Origin: Firmicutes bacterium UBA4916
GTDB taxonomy: Bacteria > Bacillota > Clostridia > Tissierellales > Tepidimicrobiaceae
Assembly (NCBI GenBank): GCA_002398845.1
Contig: DHBY01000022.1
Coordinates: forward strand, 1-42,325
Direction: 5' to 3'
Length of the DNA: 42,325 bases
Shown here: one piece after another, positions 1 to 7,456 of the stretch
How positions within the stretch are numbered: position 1 is the first letter of the stretch
Layout: each line of letters starts with the position of its first letter
Notes under the pieces: generated by a model
Databases searched by the model: none
Told to the model about the DNA's origin: nothing
What the model saw: the letters and a program-made list of their open reading frames with translations, nothing else
Position numbers and translations under genes: made by a program

Positions 1-20
1 GATTCCCTTCACCCGCTCCA
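1..20 (+). tRNA. tRNA-Gly, 3' end only (partial)
   Basis: The window opens inside a tRNA. The first bases fit the T-loop and 3' T-stem, and CACCCGC at 10-16 fits the 3' acceptor strand, followed by a T discriminator and an encoded CCA at 18-20. An acceptor ending CACCCGC-T-CCA is typical of tRNA-Gly in Firmicutes. The anticodon is outside the window, so the identity is inferred from the acceptor alone. Confidence 0.6.
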
Positions 21-64
21 TTTTATTTAACCCTATGGGTTAAAAATTGCGCATTAGCGCTTAT

Positions 65-139
65 GGCGGCATAGCCAAGCGGTAAGGCAAAGGTCTGCAA
101 AACCTTTATTCCCCAGTTCAAATCTGGGTGCCGCCTCCA
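65..139 (+). tRNA. tRNA-Cys (GCA)
   Basis: A full cloverleaf can be drawn. The acceptor GGCGGCA (65-71) pairs with TGCCGCC (129-135). The anticodon loop reads CTGCAAA, giving GCA, and the T-arm contains GTTCAAATC. The discriminator base is T (136), as expected for tRNA-Cys, and CCA is encoded at 137-139. It sits between a partial tRNA-Gly and a tRNA-Arg, so it belongs to a tRNA cluster that continues to the left. Confidence 0.95.
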
Positions 140-151
140 ACTTTAATATAT

Positions 152-228
152 GTACCTATAGCTCAACTGGATAGAGTGTCTGACTACGAATCAGGAGGCT
201 CAGGGTTCGAGTCCCTGTAGGTACACCA
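152..228 (+). tRNA. tRNA-Arg (ACG)
   Basis: The acceptor GTACCTA (152-158) pairs with TAGGTAC (218-224). The anticodon stem TCTGA/TCAGG closes the loop CTACGAA, giving anticodon ACG, whose first A is normally deaminated to inosine so that it reads CGN codons. The T-loop GTTCGAGTC is canonical, the discriminator is A, and CCA is encoded at 226-228. It is the last tRNA of the cluster and is followed at once by a terminator hairpin. Confidence 0.95.
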
Positions 229-231
229 TCT

Positions 232-270
232 AAGATCTTGTAATAGTTAAAATTACAAGGTCTTTATTTT
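232..270 (+). terminator. Rho-independent terminator of the tRNA cluster
   Basis: The arms AAGATCTTGTAAT and ATTACAAGGTCTT form a 13-bp stem with one wobble around a short loop, followed by a T-rich run (TTTATTTTATTT). It begins just after the encoded CCA of tRNA-Arg and closes the tRNA operon. Confidence 0.85.
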
Positions 271-344
271 ATTTAATATGACAATACCCCCGTCCCCTTG
301 TCAACCCTTGTCAATAGTTAAAATTGTGGAAAGGATGTGCTTTT

Positions 345-737
345 ATGTATAAACAGGATTATATAATGAGGCTAATAAGAGAAGCGATAAAGTTTTTAGC
401 AAAAATTTTTCTACATGTTAAAGATGAAGATGAGGCAAATTATGATTTAGTGTATGAAAATGAAGATTCTCAAGCTGATCATCTTCATAGTGAATTATTA
501 AAATTAATAGAATCAGGGGAAATAAATAAAGCTGAAAATTTATTATTTGAAAAATTAGATACGAGTAATAAAAAACATATAGAACTAGCATTAGATTTTT
601 ATAATAGATTAAATAATTTAGATGATGATTCTCTAAAGAAAAACAATTTTTCAAGAGAGGAAATAGTAGATGGACTAAAAGATATATCAAAAGAATTTGG
701 ATTAGAAAGTGGGATTCCTTTTTTAGAAAAAATGTAA
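345..737 (+). CDS. DUF6483 family protein
   Basis: This 130-aa acidic helical protein begins MYKQDYIMRLIREAIKFLAK, the conserved opening I associate with the DUF6483 family of clostridia. Its function is unknown. The family opening places the start at ATG 345. AAAGGA at 330-335 lies upstream, and an in-frame TTG at 324 has no ribosome binding site. The sequence is a short basic amphipathic N-terminus followed by alternating helices rich in Glu, Asp, Leu and Asn, with no signal peptide and no catalytic motif. It stands alone between the tRNA terminator and the GH18 gene. The assignment is from memory of the N-terminal signature and is fairly secure; no biochemical role can be inferred. Confidence 0.75.
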   Translation: MYKQDYIMRLIREAIKFLAKIFLHVKDEDEANYDLVYENEDSQADHLHSELLKLIESGEINKAENLLFEKLDTSNKKHIELALDFYNRLNNLDDDSLKKNNFSREEIVDGLKDISKEFGLESGIPFLEKM

Positions 738-873
738 AAAATATAGATGTGGGAATAGAAGATAATAAAAATATGGAAGCTATTATAATCATAATGGATT
801 TACTCATAATTGATAACATAATATAGAAACATATCATATACCGAAAATTCTAATAAATATTAAATAGTATTCT

Positions 874-901
874 TTGTTCATTTATGGCAATATGGTATAA
901 T
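874..901 (+). promoter_or_regulatory. Candidate sigma-A promoter for the SH3/GH18 gene
   Basis: An extended -10 (TGG then TATAAT, 893-901) lies 16 bases downstream of TTGTTC at 874-879, about 60 bases before the GTG start at 961. The position and the extended -10 make it a reasonable housekeeping promoter; the -35 is imperfect. Confidence 0.5.
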
Positions 902-960
902 TATTATCATTAGATTTAAAGGCCTTATATAAAATATTTAATTGGACAAGGGGGAATGAC

Positions 961-2619
961 GTGAAAAAAATTATTATTATAATTATGATATTAATAGCTT
1001 TTATATCTATCTATTGGTATATTCAAAAACCTAATGAAGAAGTGATTTCAATTTCTGATGAAGTATATTTAGTAATTGGAGATAGTGTCTTTAATGAAAA
1101 TAGACCTGTAATCAAAGAGGACAAGGCTATATATATTTCCTTTGATATTATTAAGGAAAAATTAGACCAAGCCCTATATTATGATTTTAAGGAAGATATG
1201 GTTATATTCACAAATAAAGACAAGGTTATAAGGTATAGAATAGATGATAATAAAGCAACTGTAAATAATAAAGATTTTTATGTAAATACTCCAATTAAAA
1301 TAATAGATGAAGTGCCATATATACCAGATGAAATACTGATTAATAACTATGATATGGATATCAACTATATTGAGGATACTAATGCAGTAATAGCTGATAA
1401 AAGAGATTCTAATTATGTAGGAGGAGAGATAATATTAGAAGGGGCAGACATTAGAATCAATCATGATAGAAAATCTCCAATTGTTTTAAAGGATATCCCA
1501 GTAGAGACACCGGTTTTAGTATTTGAAGAGTTAAACGATTGGTATAAGGTTAGAACTTATGATGGAATCGTAGGGTACATTGAGAAAAAATATATGAAAA
1601 TAGCCCTCACAAAAGATATATATAAAGTTGAAATTAAACCAATAGAGAAGAATACAGAGATCAATGAAAAGATAAACCTGACATGGGACTATATCAATGG
1701 GAAACCAGCGGACTTAGATAGTATTAGCTATATATATGGATTAAATGTGGTATCACCTACATGGTTTTCAATTATTGATAAGGAAGGCAATATATTGGAT
1801 AAGGGAAGCATTGAATATGTTGAAAAATACAAATCACTTGGATACGAAGTTTGGCCTTTAATCAATAATGATTTTAATCCTGATTTAACCCATGAAATTC
1901 TATCCAGCAGTAAATCTCGTGAAAAACTAATTAAGGAAATAGTAGATATCTATGAAAATTATAATGTAGATGGAATGAACATAGATTTTGAAAACATTTA
2001 TTTGAAAGATAAATATTTATTGACTCAATTTATAAGGGAACTATATCCAATTTTTAAAGAAAAGGAAATGACGGTGTCAATGGATGTAACTCCTATATCT
2101 GTTTCTGAAAATTGGTCTTTAAGTTTTGACAGGAAAAGTTTATCTGAAATAGTGGATTATATTATGCTAATGACATATGATCAACACTGGGCAGGTAGTC
2201 CTGTGGCAGGTTCTGTTGCTGAATATAGTTGGGTTGAAGAAAGCATTGCCAATGTCTTAGAAGAGATACCCAGTGAAAAACTAGTGCTAGGCATACCATT
2301 TTATACAAGGTTATGGAAAGTAGAGAAGACCGATGGTGGAGAAGAAGTATCTTCTCAAGCTTTGTCAATGGAATCAGCTAATAAGTTTATAAAGGATAAT
2401 AATATAAAATTAGAATGGAACGAAGAAAGTGGACAATACTATGGTGAAACAGTAATTGATGGGATAAACTATAAAATTTGGGTTGAAGATGCTAGATCCC
2501 TCCAGCTAAAATCATCTTTAGTCAATAAGTATGATTTAGCAGGAATAGCTTCTTGGAGGAAAGGCTTTGAAACCGAAGAAATATGGCCTGCCATATCAAA
2601 TGCAATAAAATTAAATTAA
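961..2619 (+). CDS. Membrane-anchored SH3/glycoside hydrolase family 18 protein (YaaH-like)
   Basis: This 552-aa extracytoplasmic protein has an uncleaved-looking hydrophobic anchor (residues 4-22) and a roughly 120-residue region resembling the copper-amine-oxidase/stalk N-terminal domain. An SH3b-like wall-binding domain follows (about 150-215), then a GH18 domain (about 230-552). The catalytic motif is DGMNIDFE at 337-344, with Glu344 as the predicted proton donor and Asn replacing the first Asp of the DGxDxDxE strand motif, as often seen in YaaH/SleL-type enzymes. These cleave N-acetylglucosamine linkages in peptidoglycan and are often spore or wall hydrolases. The start is GTG 961, preceded by AAGGGGG at a good distance. 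Its 3' end overlaps convergent sfsA by 9 bases. The hydrolase class is fairly secure; the exact substrate is inferred. Confidence 0.85.
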   Translation: MKKIIIIIMILIAFISIYWYIQKPNEEVISISDEVYLVIGDSVFNENRPVIKEDKAIYISFDIIKEKLDQALYYDFKEDMVIFTNKDKVIRYRIDDNKATVNNKDFYVNTPIKIIDEVPYIPDEILINNYDMDINYIEDTNAVIADKRDSNYVGGEIILEGADIRINHDRKSPIVLKDIPVETPVLVFEELNDWYKVRTYDGIVGYIEKKYMKIALTKDIYKVEIKPIEKNTEINEKINLTWDYINGKPADLDSISYIYGLNVVSPTWFSIIDKEGNILDKGSIEYVEKYKSLGYEVWPLINNDFNPDLTHEILSSSKSREKLIKEIVDIYENYNVDGMNIDFENIYLKDKYLLTQFIRELYPIFKEKEMTVSMDVTPISVSENWSLSFDRKSLSEIVDYIMLMTYDQHWAGSPVAGSVAEYSWVEESIANVLEEIPSEKLVLGIPFYTRLWKVEKTDGGEEVSSQALSMESANKFIKDNNIKLEWNEESGQYYGETVIDGINYKIWVEDARSLQLKSSLVNKYDLAGIASWRKGFETEEIWPAISNAIKLN

Positions 2620-3297
2620 AATCCTAACTTTTTCACCTAAGGATATTTGATTAGGGGTTATAATGGAGTTATATGCCAACATATTTACTCCTTCTTTTTT
2701 TGCCAATAACAAGGCTTTGGTAAAATCTTTATCCATGATTTCATTAGGAGTAAAAAAACCTATACCTTCTATTTGTATAAGGAAAAATATATAGCTTTTA
2801 TATCCTTCTTTCACCGTTTTAATCAATTCCAATACATGTTTTGTCCCTCTTTTTGTGGGAGCATCGGGAAACATAGATAGACCATCTACTTCTAAAGTGA
2901 CCCCTTTAACTTCTACAAAACCTTTATCATCACCTTTTTCATAATATATATCAAACCTTGAGTTGCCATAGGATACCTCTCTTTTTAAAAAATCCACATT
3001 TTGTAATTCACGAACCTGATTAGAAGATATAGCATTGGCCACCACATTATTAGGGACTTGAGAATCAATATTAATTAGCAAATTCCCTTTATGGGCAGAT
3101 ATTAATGAGTATTTAGTTTTTCTGTTTGGATTATTGGATTTTTCTAAATATACTTTGATTCCCTCCTTCAATATTTCTTTACATCTTCCTGTATTTTTAA
3201 CATGGGCTTTTTCTAAATTTCCATCTATTAATACATTGGCAATAAATCGATTTGGTCTGTTTACAAAAATTCCTTCGACTATATTTGTATATTTCAA
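2611..3297 (-). CDS. sfsA: Sugar fermentation stimulation protein A homologue
   Basis: This 228-aa SfsA family protein opens with the family pattern (GIFVNRPNRFIANV) and carries HVKNTGRCKE near residues 33-42. The C-terminal half has a nuclease-like core with RFDIYYE (about 114-120) and VEVKGVTLE (about 128-136). In Escherichia coli SfsA is linked to maltose metabolism and binds DNA; the fold suggests a PD-(D/E)XK-type nuclease, but the function is unsettled. Translation starts at TTG 3297 on the minus strand, with a TGGAGGT ribosome binding site just upstream. It converges on the GH18 gene and diverges from the macro-domain gene. Confidence 0.92.
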   Translation of the reverse strand: MKYTNIVEGIFVNRPNRFIANVLIDGNLEKAHVKNTGRCKEILKEGIKVYLEKSNNPNRKTKYSLISAHKGNLLINIDSQVPNNVVANAISSNQVRELQNVDFLKREVSYGNSRFDIYYEKGDDKGFVEVKGVTLEVDGLSMFPDAPTKRGTKHVLELIKTVKEGYKSYIFFLIQIEGIGFFTPNEIMDKDFTKALLLAKKEGVNMLAYNSIITPNQISLGEKVRILI

Positions 3298-3343
3298 AAT
3301 AATACCTCCATTAGTATCAATATTAGAATGATAATATATCTTA

Positions 3344-3352
3344 ATTATAACA
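3344..3352 (-). promoter_or_regulatory. Extended -10 promoter candidate for sfsA
   Basis: On the minus strand this reads TGTTATAAT, an extended -10 about 47 bases upstream of the TTG start of sfsA. No good -35 is visible, which is tolerated by extended -10 promoters. Confidence 0.4.
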
Positions 3353-3355
3353 CTG

Positions 3356-3384
3356 TTAACAATACTATATTATAGATATATATT
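3356..3384 (+). promoter_or_regulatory. Candidate promoter for the macro-domain gene
   Basis: TTAACA (3356-3361) is followed after 17 bases by TATATT (3379-3384), about 70 bases upstream of the ATG at 3457. It lies back to back with the sfsA promoter candidate in the divergent gap. The surroundings are very AT-rich, so support is modest. Confidence 0.35.
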
Positions 3385-3456
3385 AAATAAGTAAACTAAA
3401 AAAAGGATTAATTAAATTTATGTAGAATTATATTAAGAGAAAAGGAGTGAAGTATT

Positions 3457-3993
3457 ATGTATGAATATAAAAAGGTAAAATTAAATATAATAAAGGGTGA
3501 TATTACAGAAATAGATATAGAGGCAATTGTTAACGCTGCCAACAATACCCTCTTAGGCGGTGGAGGAGTTGATGGTGCAATTCACAAAAAAGGAGGACCT
3601 ATTATACTTGAGCAATGTAAAAAGATTGGAGGCTGTCCTACTGGGGAGGCTAGAATAACAACAGCTGGTAATATGCCTAGTAAATATGTTATCCATACCG
3701 TAGGTCCTATATATAAGGATGGTTCAAAAGGCGAAGACAAATTATTATATAATGCATACTATAATTCATTAAAATTAGCCAAGGAATATAATATAAAATC
3801 TATAGCTTTTCCATCTATTTCTACTGGAGTTTATGGTTATCCTAAAAATGAGGCTAAGGAAATTGCTATTAAAGCTATAATAGATTTTATTGATAAAGAA
3901 GGTGGAATAAGAGAGGTATTATTTGTATTGTTTAACGAAGATGATTATTTATTATATAAGAAAAGTTTAGATGAAAAATTTAGAAATAATTAG
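3457..3993 (+). CDS. Macro-domain ADP-ribose hydrolase (O-acetyl-ADP-ribose deacetylase type)
   Basis: This 178-aa stand-alone macro domain resembles YmdB/MacroD proteins. The N-terminal strand (KLNIIKGDIT) is followed by the ligand-binding motif NAANNTLLGGGGVDGAIH near residues 28-45, and later by the phosphate-binding loop FPSISTGVYGYP (about 122-133). Relatives hydrolyse O-acetyl-ADP-ribose or remove mono-ADP-ribose from proteins. The family length (about 175 aa) is matched. The start is ATG 3457, with AAAAGGAG upstream at good spacing. The stop codon TAG shares its last base with a GTG that may start the next gene, so the two are probably co-transcribed. Substrate preference cannot be read from sequence. 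Confidence 0.93.
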   Translation: MYEYKKVKLNIIKGDITEIDIEAIVNAANNTLLGGGGVDGAIHKKGGPIILEQCKKIGGCPTGEARITTAGNMPSKYVIHTVGPIYKDGSKGEDKLLYNAYYNSLKLAKEYNIKSIAFPSISTGVYGYPKNEAKEIAIKAIIDFIDKEGGIREVLFVLFNEDDYLLYKKSLDEKFRNN

Positions 3994-4739
3994 TGATAAA
4001 GGAAAATAATTTCCCCATAGGCTTTATTATTATATTGACTTTTTATTTAATTTATTATAGCATTTATTATAGTTATAAATTTTATGTAAAGGATGTGTTC
4101 GAAATTTTTGGAGATACACATAAAATAATTGCAGAAAATATATACTCAAATATTTATGATATTTATGGTATAAAACTTGATAAAGATAAATTATTGTGGG
4201 GTTCTGTAGCTCCCGATATACTACCACAATTTAAACTTCATAGACACTATCAGAAAGAGAGTTTAAACTATGTGGTAAATGAAGTGGTTAAGCTAATATT
4301 TATTAGTAGATATATAGAATTTAATAGAAAAGTTGACCCAATAGCAATAAAGATATTAAGCAATAAAATAGGTATTATCTCTCATTATTTAAGTGATTTT
4401 GTATGCCTTCCTCATGCAGAAAGATGGACTTTTACATCTAGTATGTTTAAACATATAAATTATGAAGCTAAATTAAATGAATATTCACCTTATCATGAAT
4501 TTAAGAAAAATGTTATTATTGTAGATGATATTGATATATTCCAAGATAGAATAATAAAACTTCGTCCTATAATTAAAAAATATATAGAAGATGTAGTTTA
4601 TGAATATTCACTAGAGTCTGGATTCGAAAATGATTTAGACTTTGCTTTATCACTAAGTTTAAAAACATCTTATTTTATTATCGATACCGTTAACGCATAT
4701 ACAGAAGATACGTACAAAGAATTTGCCTTTGAATTTTAG
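3993..4739 (+). CDS. Zinc-dependent phospholipase C family protein (start uncertain)
   Basis: The protein matches the Zn-dependent phospholipase C/S1-P1 nuclease-like helical fold (PF00882 type). Visible metal-binding candidates are FGDTHKIIAENI, SVAPDILP, KLHRHYQKES and a later HYLSDFVCLPH (H-x3-D pattern). The GTG at 3993 gives 248 aa with a hydrophobic N-terminal segment (about residues 9-31), overlaps the macro gene stop by one base and has no ribosome binding site. A GTG at 4095 gives 214 aa beginning just before FEIFGDTH, as in typical family members, but its AAAGGA is too close. No secretion signal followed by a Trp mature N-terminus is seen, unlike clostridial alpha-toxin, so a toxin role is not supported. 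Confidence 0.75.
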   Translation: MIKENNFPIGFIIILTFYLIYYSIYYSYKFYVKDVFEIFGDTHKIIAENIYSNIYDIYGIKLDKDKLLWGSVAPDILPQFKLHRHYQKESLNYVVNEVVKLIFISRYIEFNRKVDPIAIKILSNKIGIISHYLSDFVCLPHAERWTFTSSMFKHINYEAKLNEYSPYHEFKKNVIIVDDIDIFQDRIIKLRPIIKKYIEDVVYEYSLESGFENDLDFALSLSLKTSYFIIDTVNAYTEDTYKEFAFEF

Positions 4740-4747
4740 TTAAACTT

Positions 4748-4780
4748 ATCCTTCTTATCCATCGATAGGAAGGATTTTTT
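4748..4780 (+). terminator. Rho-independent terminator after the phospholipase C-like gene
   Basis: ATCCTTCTTATC (4748-4759) and GATAGGAAGGAT (4764-4775) pair over 12 bp with one wobble, around a CATC loop, followed by TTTTT. It separates this gene from the downstream lipoprotein gene. Confidence 0.85.
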
Positions 4781-4817
4781 GTGTAGTACATATTGTTAAT
4801 GTAAGGAGTGAATGATT

Positions 4818-5849
4818 ATGAAAAAGAATAAAATTTTATTTTTGCTGTCTATAATTTTGATTTTAAGTATATTATTTACTGGATGTAATTATGAAGTAGC
4901 TGATATAGAAAAAGACTATGAAAATAAACTAGAGGTTCATTATATTGATGTAGGCCAAGGAGATAGTACCTTTATTGAGTTTCCCAATGGAGAAACTTCC
5001 CTTATAGATGGAGGTACTAGAAAAAGTGGAGAAAAGGTGGTAAAATATCTTAAAGACTTAGGAGTGGATAAGATAGATTATTTAGTAATAACCCATCCCC
5101 ATGAAGATCATATAGGTGGATTGCCTAAGGTTATAAAAAATTTTGATATTGGCAAAGTATATATGCCGGAAAGAACAGCTAATACTGTTATATTTGAAGA
5201 ATTGCTAAAGGAAATCAAAAACAAGAATTTAAAGATTAACCTAGCTAAAGGGGGCAATTCCATAATAGATGAAGGAAACCTTAAATATATTATATTGTCA
5301 CCTAATAGGAATGATTATAATGAAACAAATGATTTTTCTGTTGTAACTAAAGTAGAATATATGGATACTTCTTTTATTTTTGCTGGAGATGCAGAAAAAG
5401 ATTCGGAAATGGATATTATAGAAAAAGGCTATGATTTAAAAGCTGATGTTCTTAAGGTTGGCCATCACGGCGGGAGGACTTCATCTAATGATGAGTTTTT
5501 AAAGAAAATAAATCCTGATTACTCTATAATAAGTTTAGGAGCAGGTAATACTTATGGCCATCCACATAGAGAAACTATAAATAGACTTAATAAAATAGGT
5601 TCTAATATTATGAGGACAGATGAGCTAGGAGATATCACCATTACTTCTGATGGTAGAAAATTAGATATTTCAGCAGGAACTACTGTAAAAGACAAAAATG
5701 AAGTATATTATATTGGAAACAAGAATACTAAAGTATTCCATAGGGAGGGCTGCGGTTCACTTCCTAAAGAAGAAAATCAAGTTATTTTTAACACTTTAGA
5801 AGAGGCTATAGAAAATGGTTATACGCCTCATGATAAATGTGTAAAATAG
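4818..5849 (+). CDS. ComEC/Rec2-like metallo-beta-lactamase lipoprotein
   Basis: This 343-aa protein has a lipoprotein signal peptide ending in the lipobox FTGC (about residues 20-23), so it is expected outside the membrane, lipid-anchored. The metallo-beta-lactamase domain follows: HYIDVGQGDS, then HPHEDHIGGL (metal ligands), FAGDAEKDSE and VGHHGGRTSS, the pattern of the ComEC C-terminal nuclease-like domain. The last 45 residues form a small Cys/His module (YIGNKNTKVFH, then a C...LP and a final HDKC) seen on some secreted nucleases. Hydrolysis of extracellular nucleic acid or phosphodiester is inferred. An in-frame ATG at 4812 is too near the AAGGAG at 4803-4808, so ATG 4818 is preferred. 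The downstream DUF3006 gene follows closely. Confidence 0.88.
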   Translation: MKKNKILFLLSIILILSILFTGCNYEVADIEKDYENKLEVHYIDVGQGDSTFIEFPNGETSLIDGGTRKSGEKVVKYLKDLGVDKIDYLVITHPHEDHIGGLPKVIKNFDIGKVYMPERTANTVIFEELLKEIKNKNLKINLAKGGNSIIDEGNLKYIILSPNRNDYNETNDFSVVTKVEYMDTSFIFAGDAEKDSEMDIIEKGYDLKADVLKVGHHGGRTSSNDEFLKKINPDYSIISLGAGNTYGHPHRETINRLNKIGSNIMRTDELGDITITSDGRKLDISAGTTVKDKNEVYYIGNKNTKVFHREGCGSLPKEENQVIFNTLEEAIENGYTPHDKCVK

Positions 5850-5860
5850 GAGGGTGTTTG

Positions 5861-6079
5861 TTGGAGGGTATAATTGATAGGTTTGAGGAAGATAGTGTTG
5901 TATTAGAGATATCAGAGGGGACATTATCCTTTGATAGAGAACTATTTCCCAAAGAAATCAAAGAAGGTGATATAGTTGAATATGTAGATAATAGGTTTAT
6001 CCTTAAAGAAAAAAAGACTAAGGAAAGAAAAAATTACATTGAAAACCTATTTAAATCATTAATCGACGACGATAAATAG
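5861..6079 (+). CDS. DUF3006 domain protein
   Basis: This 72-aa protein has the DUF3006 pattern: a short beta-rich opening (EGIIDRFEEDSVVLEI), then LFPKEIKEGDIVEY and a charged Lys-rich tail. The function is unknown, but DUF3006 genes are commonly found next to ComEC-like metallo-beta-lactamase genes, as here. The start is TTG 5861, with AGGAGGG at 5848-5854 overlapping the upstream stop codon. An ATG at 5837 lies inside the upstream gene without its own site and would add a tail not seen in the family. Close spacing suggests translational coupling with the lipoprotein gene. Confidence 0.8.
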   Translation: MEGIIDRFEEDSVVLEISEGTLSFDRELFPKEIKEGDIVEYVDNRFILKEKKTKERKNYIENLFKSLIDDDK

Positions 6080-6097
6080 CAAATATTAAAAAAAACA

Positions 6098-6126
6098 TTG
6101 ACATAAATTTTTTTATCTAATATAAT
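6098..6126 (+). promoter_or_regulatory. Sigma-A promoter of the asnA T-box transcript
   Basis: TTGACA (6098-6103) and TATAAT (6121-6126) are both perfect consensus hexamers with exactly 17 bases between them. Transcription should start near 6133, leading into the T-box leader. Confidence 0.92.
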
Positions 6127-6154
6127 TAAAAATTAATACATTAAATATTAAAGC

Positions 6155-6420
6155 CATGATAGGAAGAGTAGTTCATAAAGAAGTCATAGAGAGTTGGGAC
6201 AAGGTGGAAACCCAATACAGAATTATGGATGAAGAACATCCTTGAGCAGCTAACCGAAATTTGATTTGCAAAAAGTAGGCTTAGACGGTTATAGCCCGTT
6301 AATAGCTATACAGTATCGAATGCTTTTTCTGTACTGGTTTTAAGTTGAGCCCATTGCTAATTAAGGTGGTAACGCGGAAGATAACCTTTCGTCCTTTTGG
6401 ATGAGAGGTTTTTTTATTTT
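6155..6420 (+). promoter_or_regulatory. T-box leader (tRNA-Asn sensing) controlling asnA
   Basis: Stem I contains the AGAGAG element and GGTGGAAACC apical motif. The 3' strand of the specifier loop carries AAC (6235-6237), an Asn codon followed by the conserved A that faces U33. A register one base earlier would read GAA but would be followed by C, so AAC is preferred. The conserved T-box sequence AAGGTGGTAACGCGG is at 6363-6377, and the competing terminator stem AACCTTTCGTCC/GGATGAGAGGTT (6383-6410) precedes a T run. Uncharged tRNA-Asn should stabilise the antiterminator and turn on asparagine synthesis. Confidence 0.93.
6383..6420 (+). terminator. T-box attenuator terminator upstream of asnA
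   Basis: A 12-bp stem with two wobbles, loop TTTT, followed by TTTTTTATTTTTATTT. Its 5' arm begins just after the T-box sequence, so the antiterminator and terminator are mutually exclusive, as in standard T-box leaders. Confidence 0.9.
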
Positions 6421-6440
6421 TATTTAGGAGGGAGAAAAAT

Positions 6441-7409
6441 ATGGATATTAGAGAAACACAAATAGCAATAAAGATTATAAAGGATTTTTTTGAAAAGGAG
6501 TTGTCTGAAAGATTAAATTTGATTAGAATATCAGCTCCTTTATTTGTAAGGCCTAAAACTGGATTAAATGATAATTTAAGTGGTGTAGAGAAGCCTGTAT
6601 CTTTTAAAATGAGAAAATATGATCAAGAAATAGAAATAGTCCAATCATTAGCTAAGTGGAAAAGAATGGCACTAAAGTGGTATGGGTTTAAAGCGGGAGA
6701 GGGAATTTATGCAGATATGGATGCCATTAGGCCAGATGAAAAGTTGGATTCTATTCATTCAATTTACGTAGATCAATGGGATTGGGAAAAAATAATAACA
6801 AAAGAAAATAGGACAGAAGAATATTTAAAAGAGGTAGTAAGAACTATATATAGTGTTTTCAAAAAAACTGAGACAAAGATAAATAGCAGATATCCCTTTT
6901 TAAGTGATAAATTACCTGATCAAATTACATTTATTACATCTCAAGAGCTTGAAGATATGTATCCTAACTATAGCCCAAAAGAAAGAGAACATCTAATTTG
7001 CGAGAAGTATAAGGCAGTATTTCTAATGAAGATAGGTGGAAAATTAAAATCTGGTGCTCCACATGATAGTAGATCTCCAGATTACGATGATTGGGAGCTA
7101 AATGGAGATATATTGTTTTGGAATCCTACACTAGGGGATACTTTAGAGCTATCAAGCATGGGTATTAGGGTAGACAAACACAGCTTAGAAAAGCAATTGA
7201 AGGTTGCTGGGGCCGAAGAAAGGAAGGCATTATCTTATCATAAGATGCTCTTAGATGATAATCTACCTTTGACTATTGGAGGCGGTATTGGTCAATCACG
7301 AATATGTATGTTTTTCTTGGAGAAAAGACATATAGGTGAAGTTCAAGCTTCAGTTTGGACTGAGGATATAGTTAGAGAATGTGAATTGGATAATATTTTT
7401 TTACTTTAA
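6441..7409 (+). CDS. asnA: Aspartate--ammonia ligase (asparagine synthetase A)
   Basis: AsnA makes asparagine from aspartate, ammonia and ATP in the cytoplasm. The 322 aa match the family length (about 330). The class II synthetase-like core is clear: RISAPLFV near residue 29, LNDNLSGVEKPV (about 39-50), QSLAKWKRMAL (about 68-78), the adenylation region DMDAIRPDE and the C-terminal GGGIGQSRICMFFL (about 282-295). ATG 6441 has GGAGGGAG upstream. The gene is alone behind a T-box that senses tRNA-Asn charging, so synthesis should rise when charged Asn-tRNA is scarce. The assignment is secure. Confidence 0.97.
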   Translation: MDIRETQIAIKIIKDFFEKELSERLNLIRISAPLFVRPKTGLNDNLSGVEKPVSFKMRKYDQEIEIVQSLAKWKRMALKWYGFKAGEGIYADMDAIRPDEKLDSIHSIYVDQWDWEKIITKENRTEEYLKEVVRTIYSVFKKTETKINSRYPFLSDKLPDQITFITSQELEDMYPNYSPKEREHLICEKYKAVFLMKIGGKLKSGAPHDSRSPDYDDWELNGDILFWNPTLGDTLELSSMGIRVDKHSLEKQLKVAGAEERKALSYHKMLLDDNLPLTIGGGIGQSRICMFFLEKRHIGEVQASVWTEDIVRECELDNIFLL

Positions 7410-7456
7410 TTTTTTAATGGTGTAGAATAGATATAAAAGGATAAAGGAGTCAAGCC

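Noticed and set aside
774..827. 17-codon ORF (MEAIIIIMDLLIIDNII)
   Set aside because: No ribosome binding site, and AT-rich sequence makes Ile-rich frames by chance.
418..837. 139-codon minus-strand ORF
   Set aside because: It is the antisense shadow of the DUF6483 gene, with hydrophobic low-complexity sequence as expected from reversed AT-rich codons.
4035..4063. TTGACT with a TAGCAT at 17-base spacing inside the N-terminus of the phospholipase C-like gene, as a possible internal promoter
   Set aside because: The -10 is poor and the region is AT-rich. It remains an idea linked to the start-site question and is not listed as a feature.
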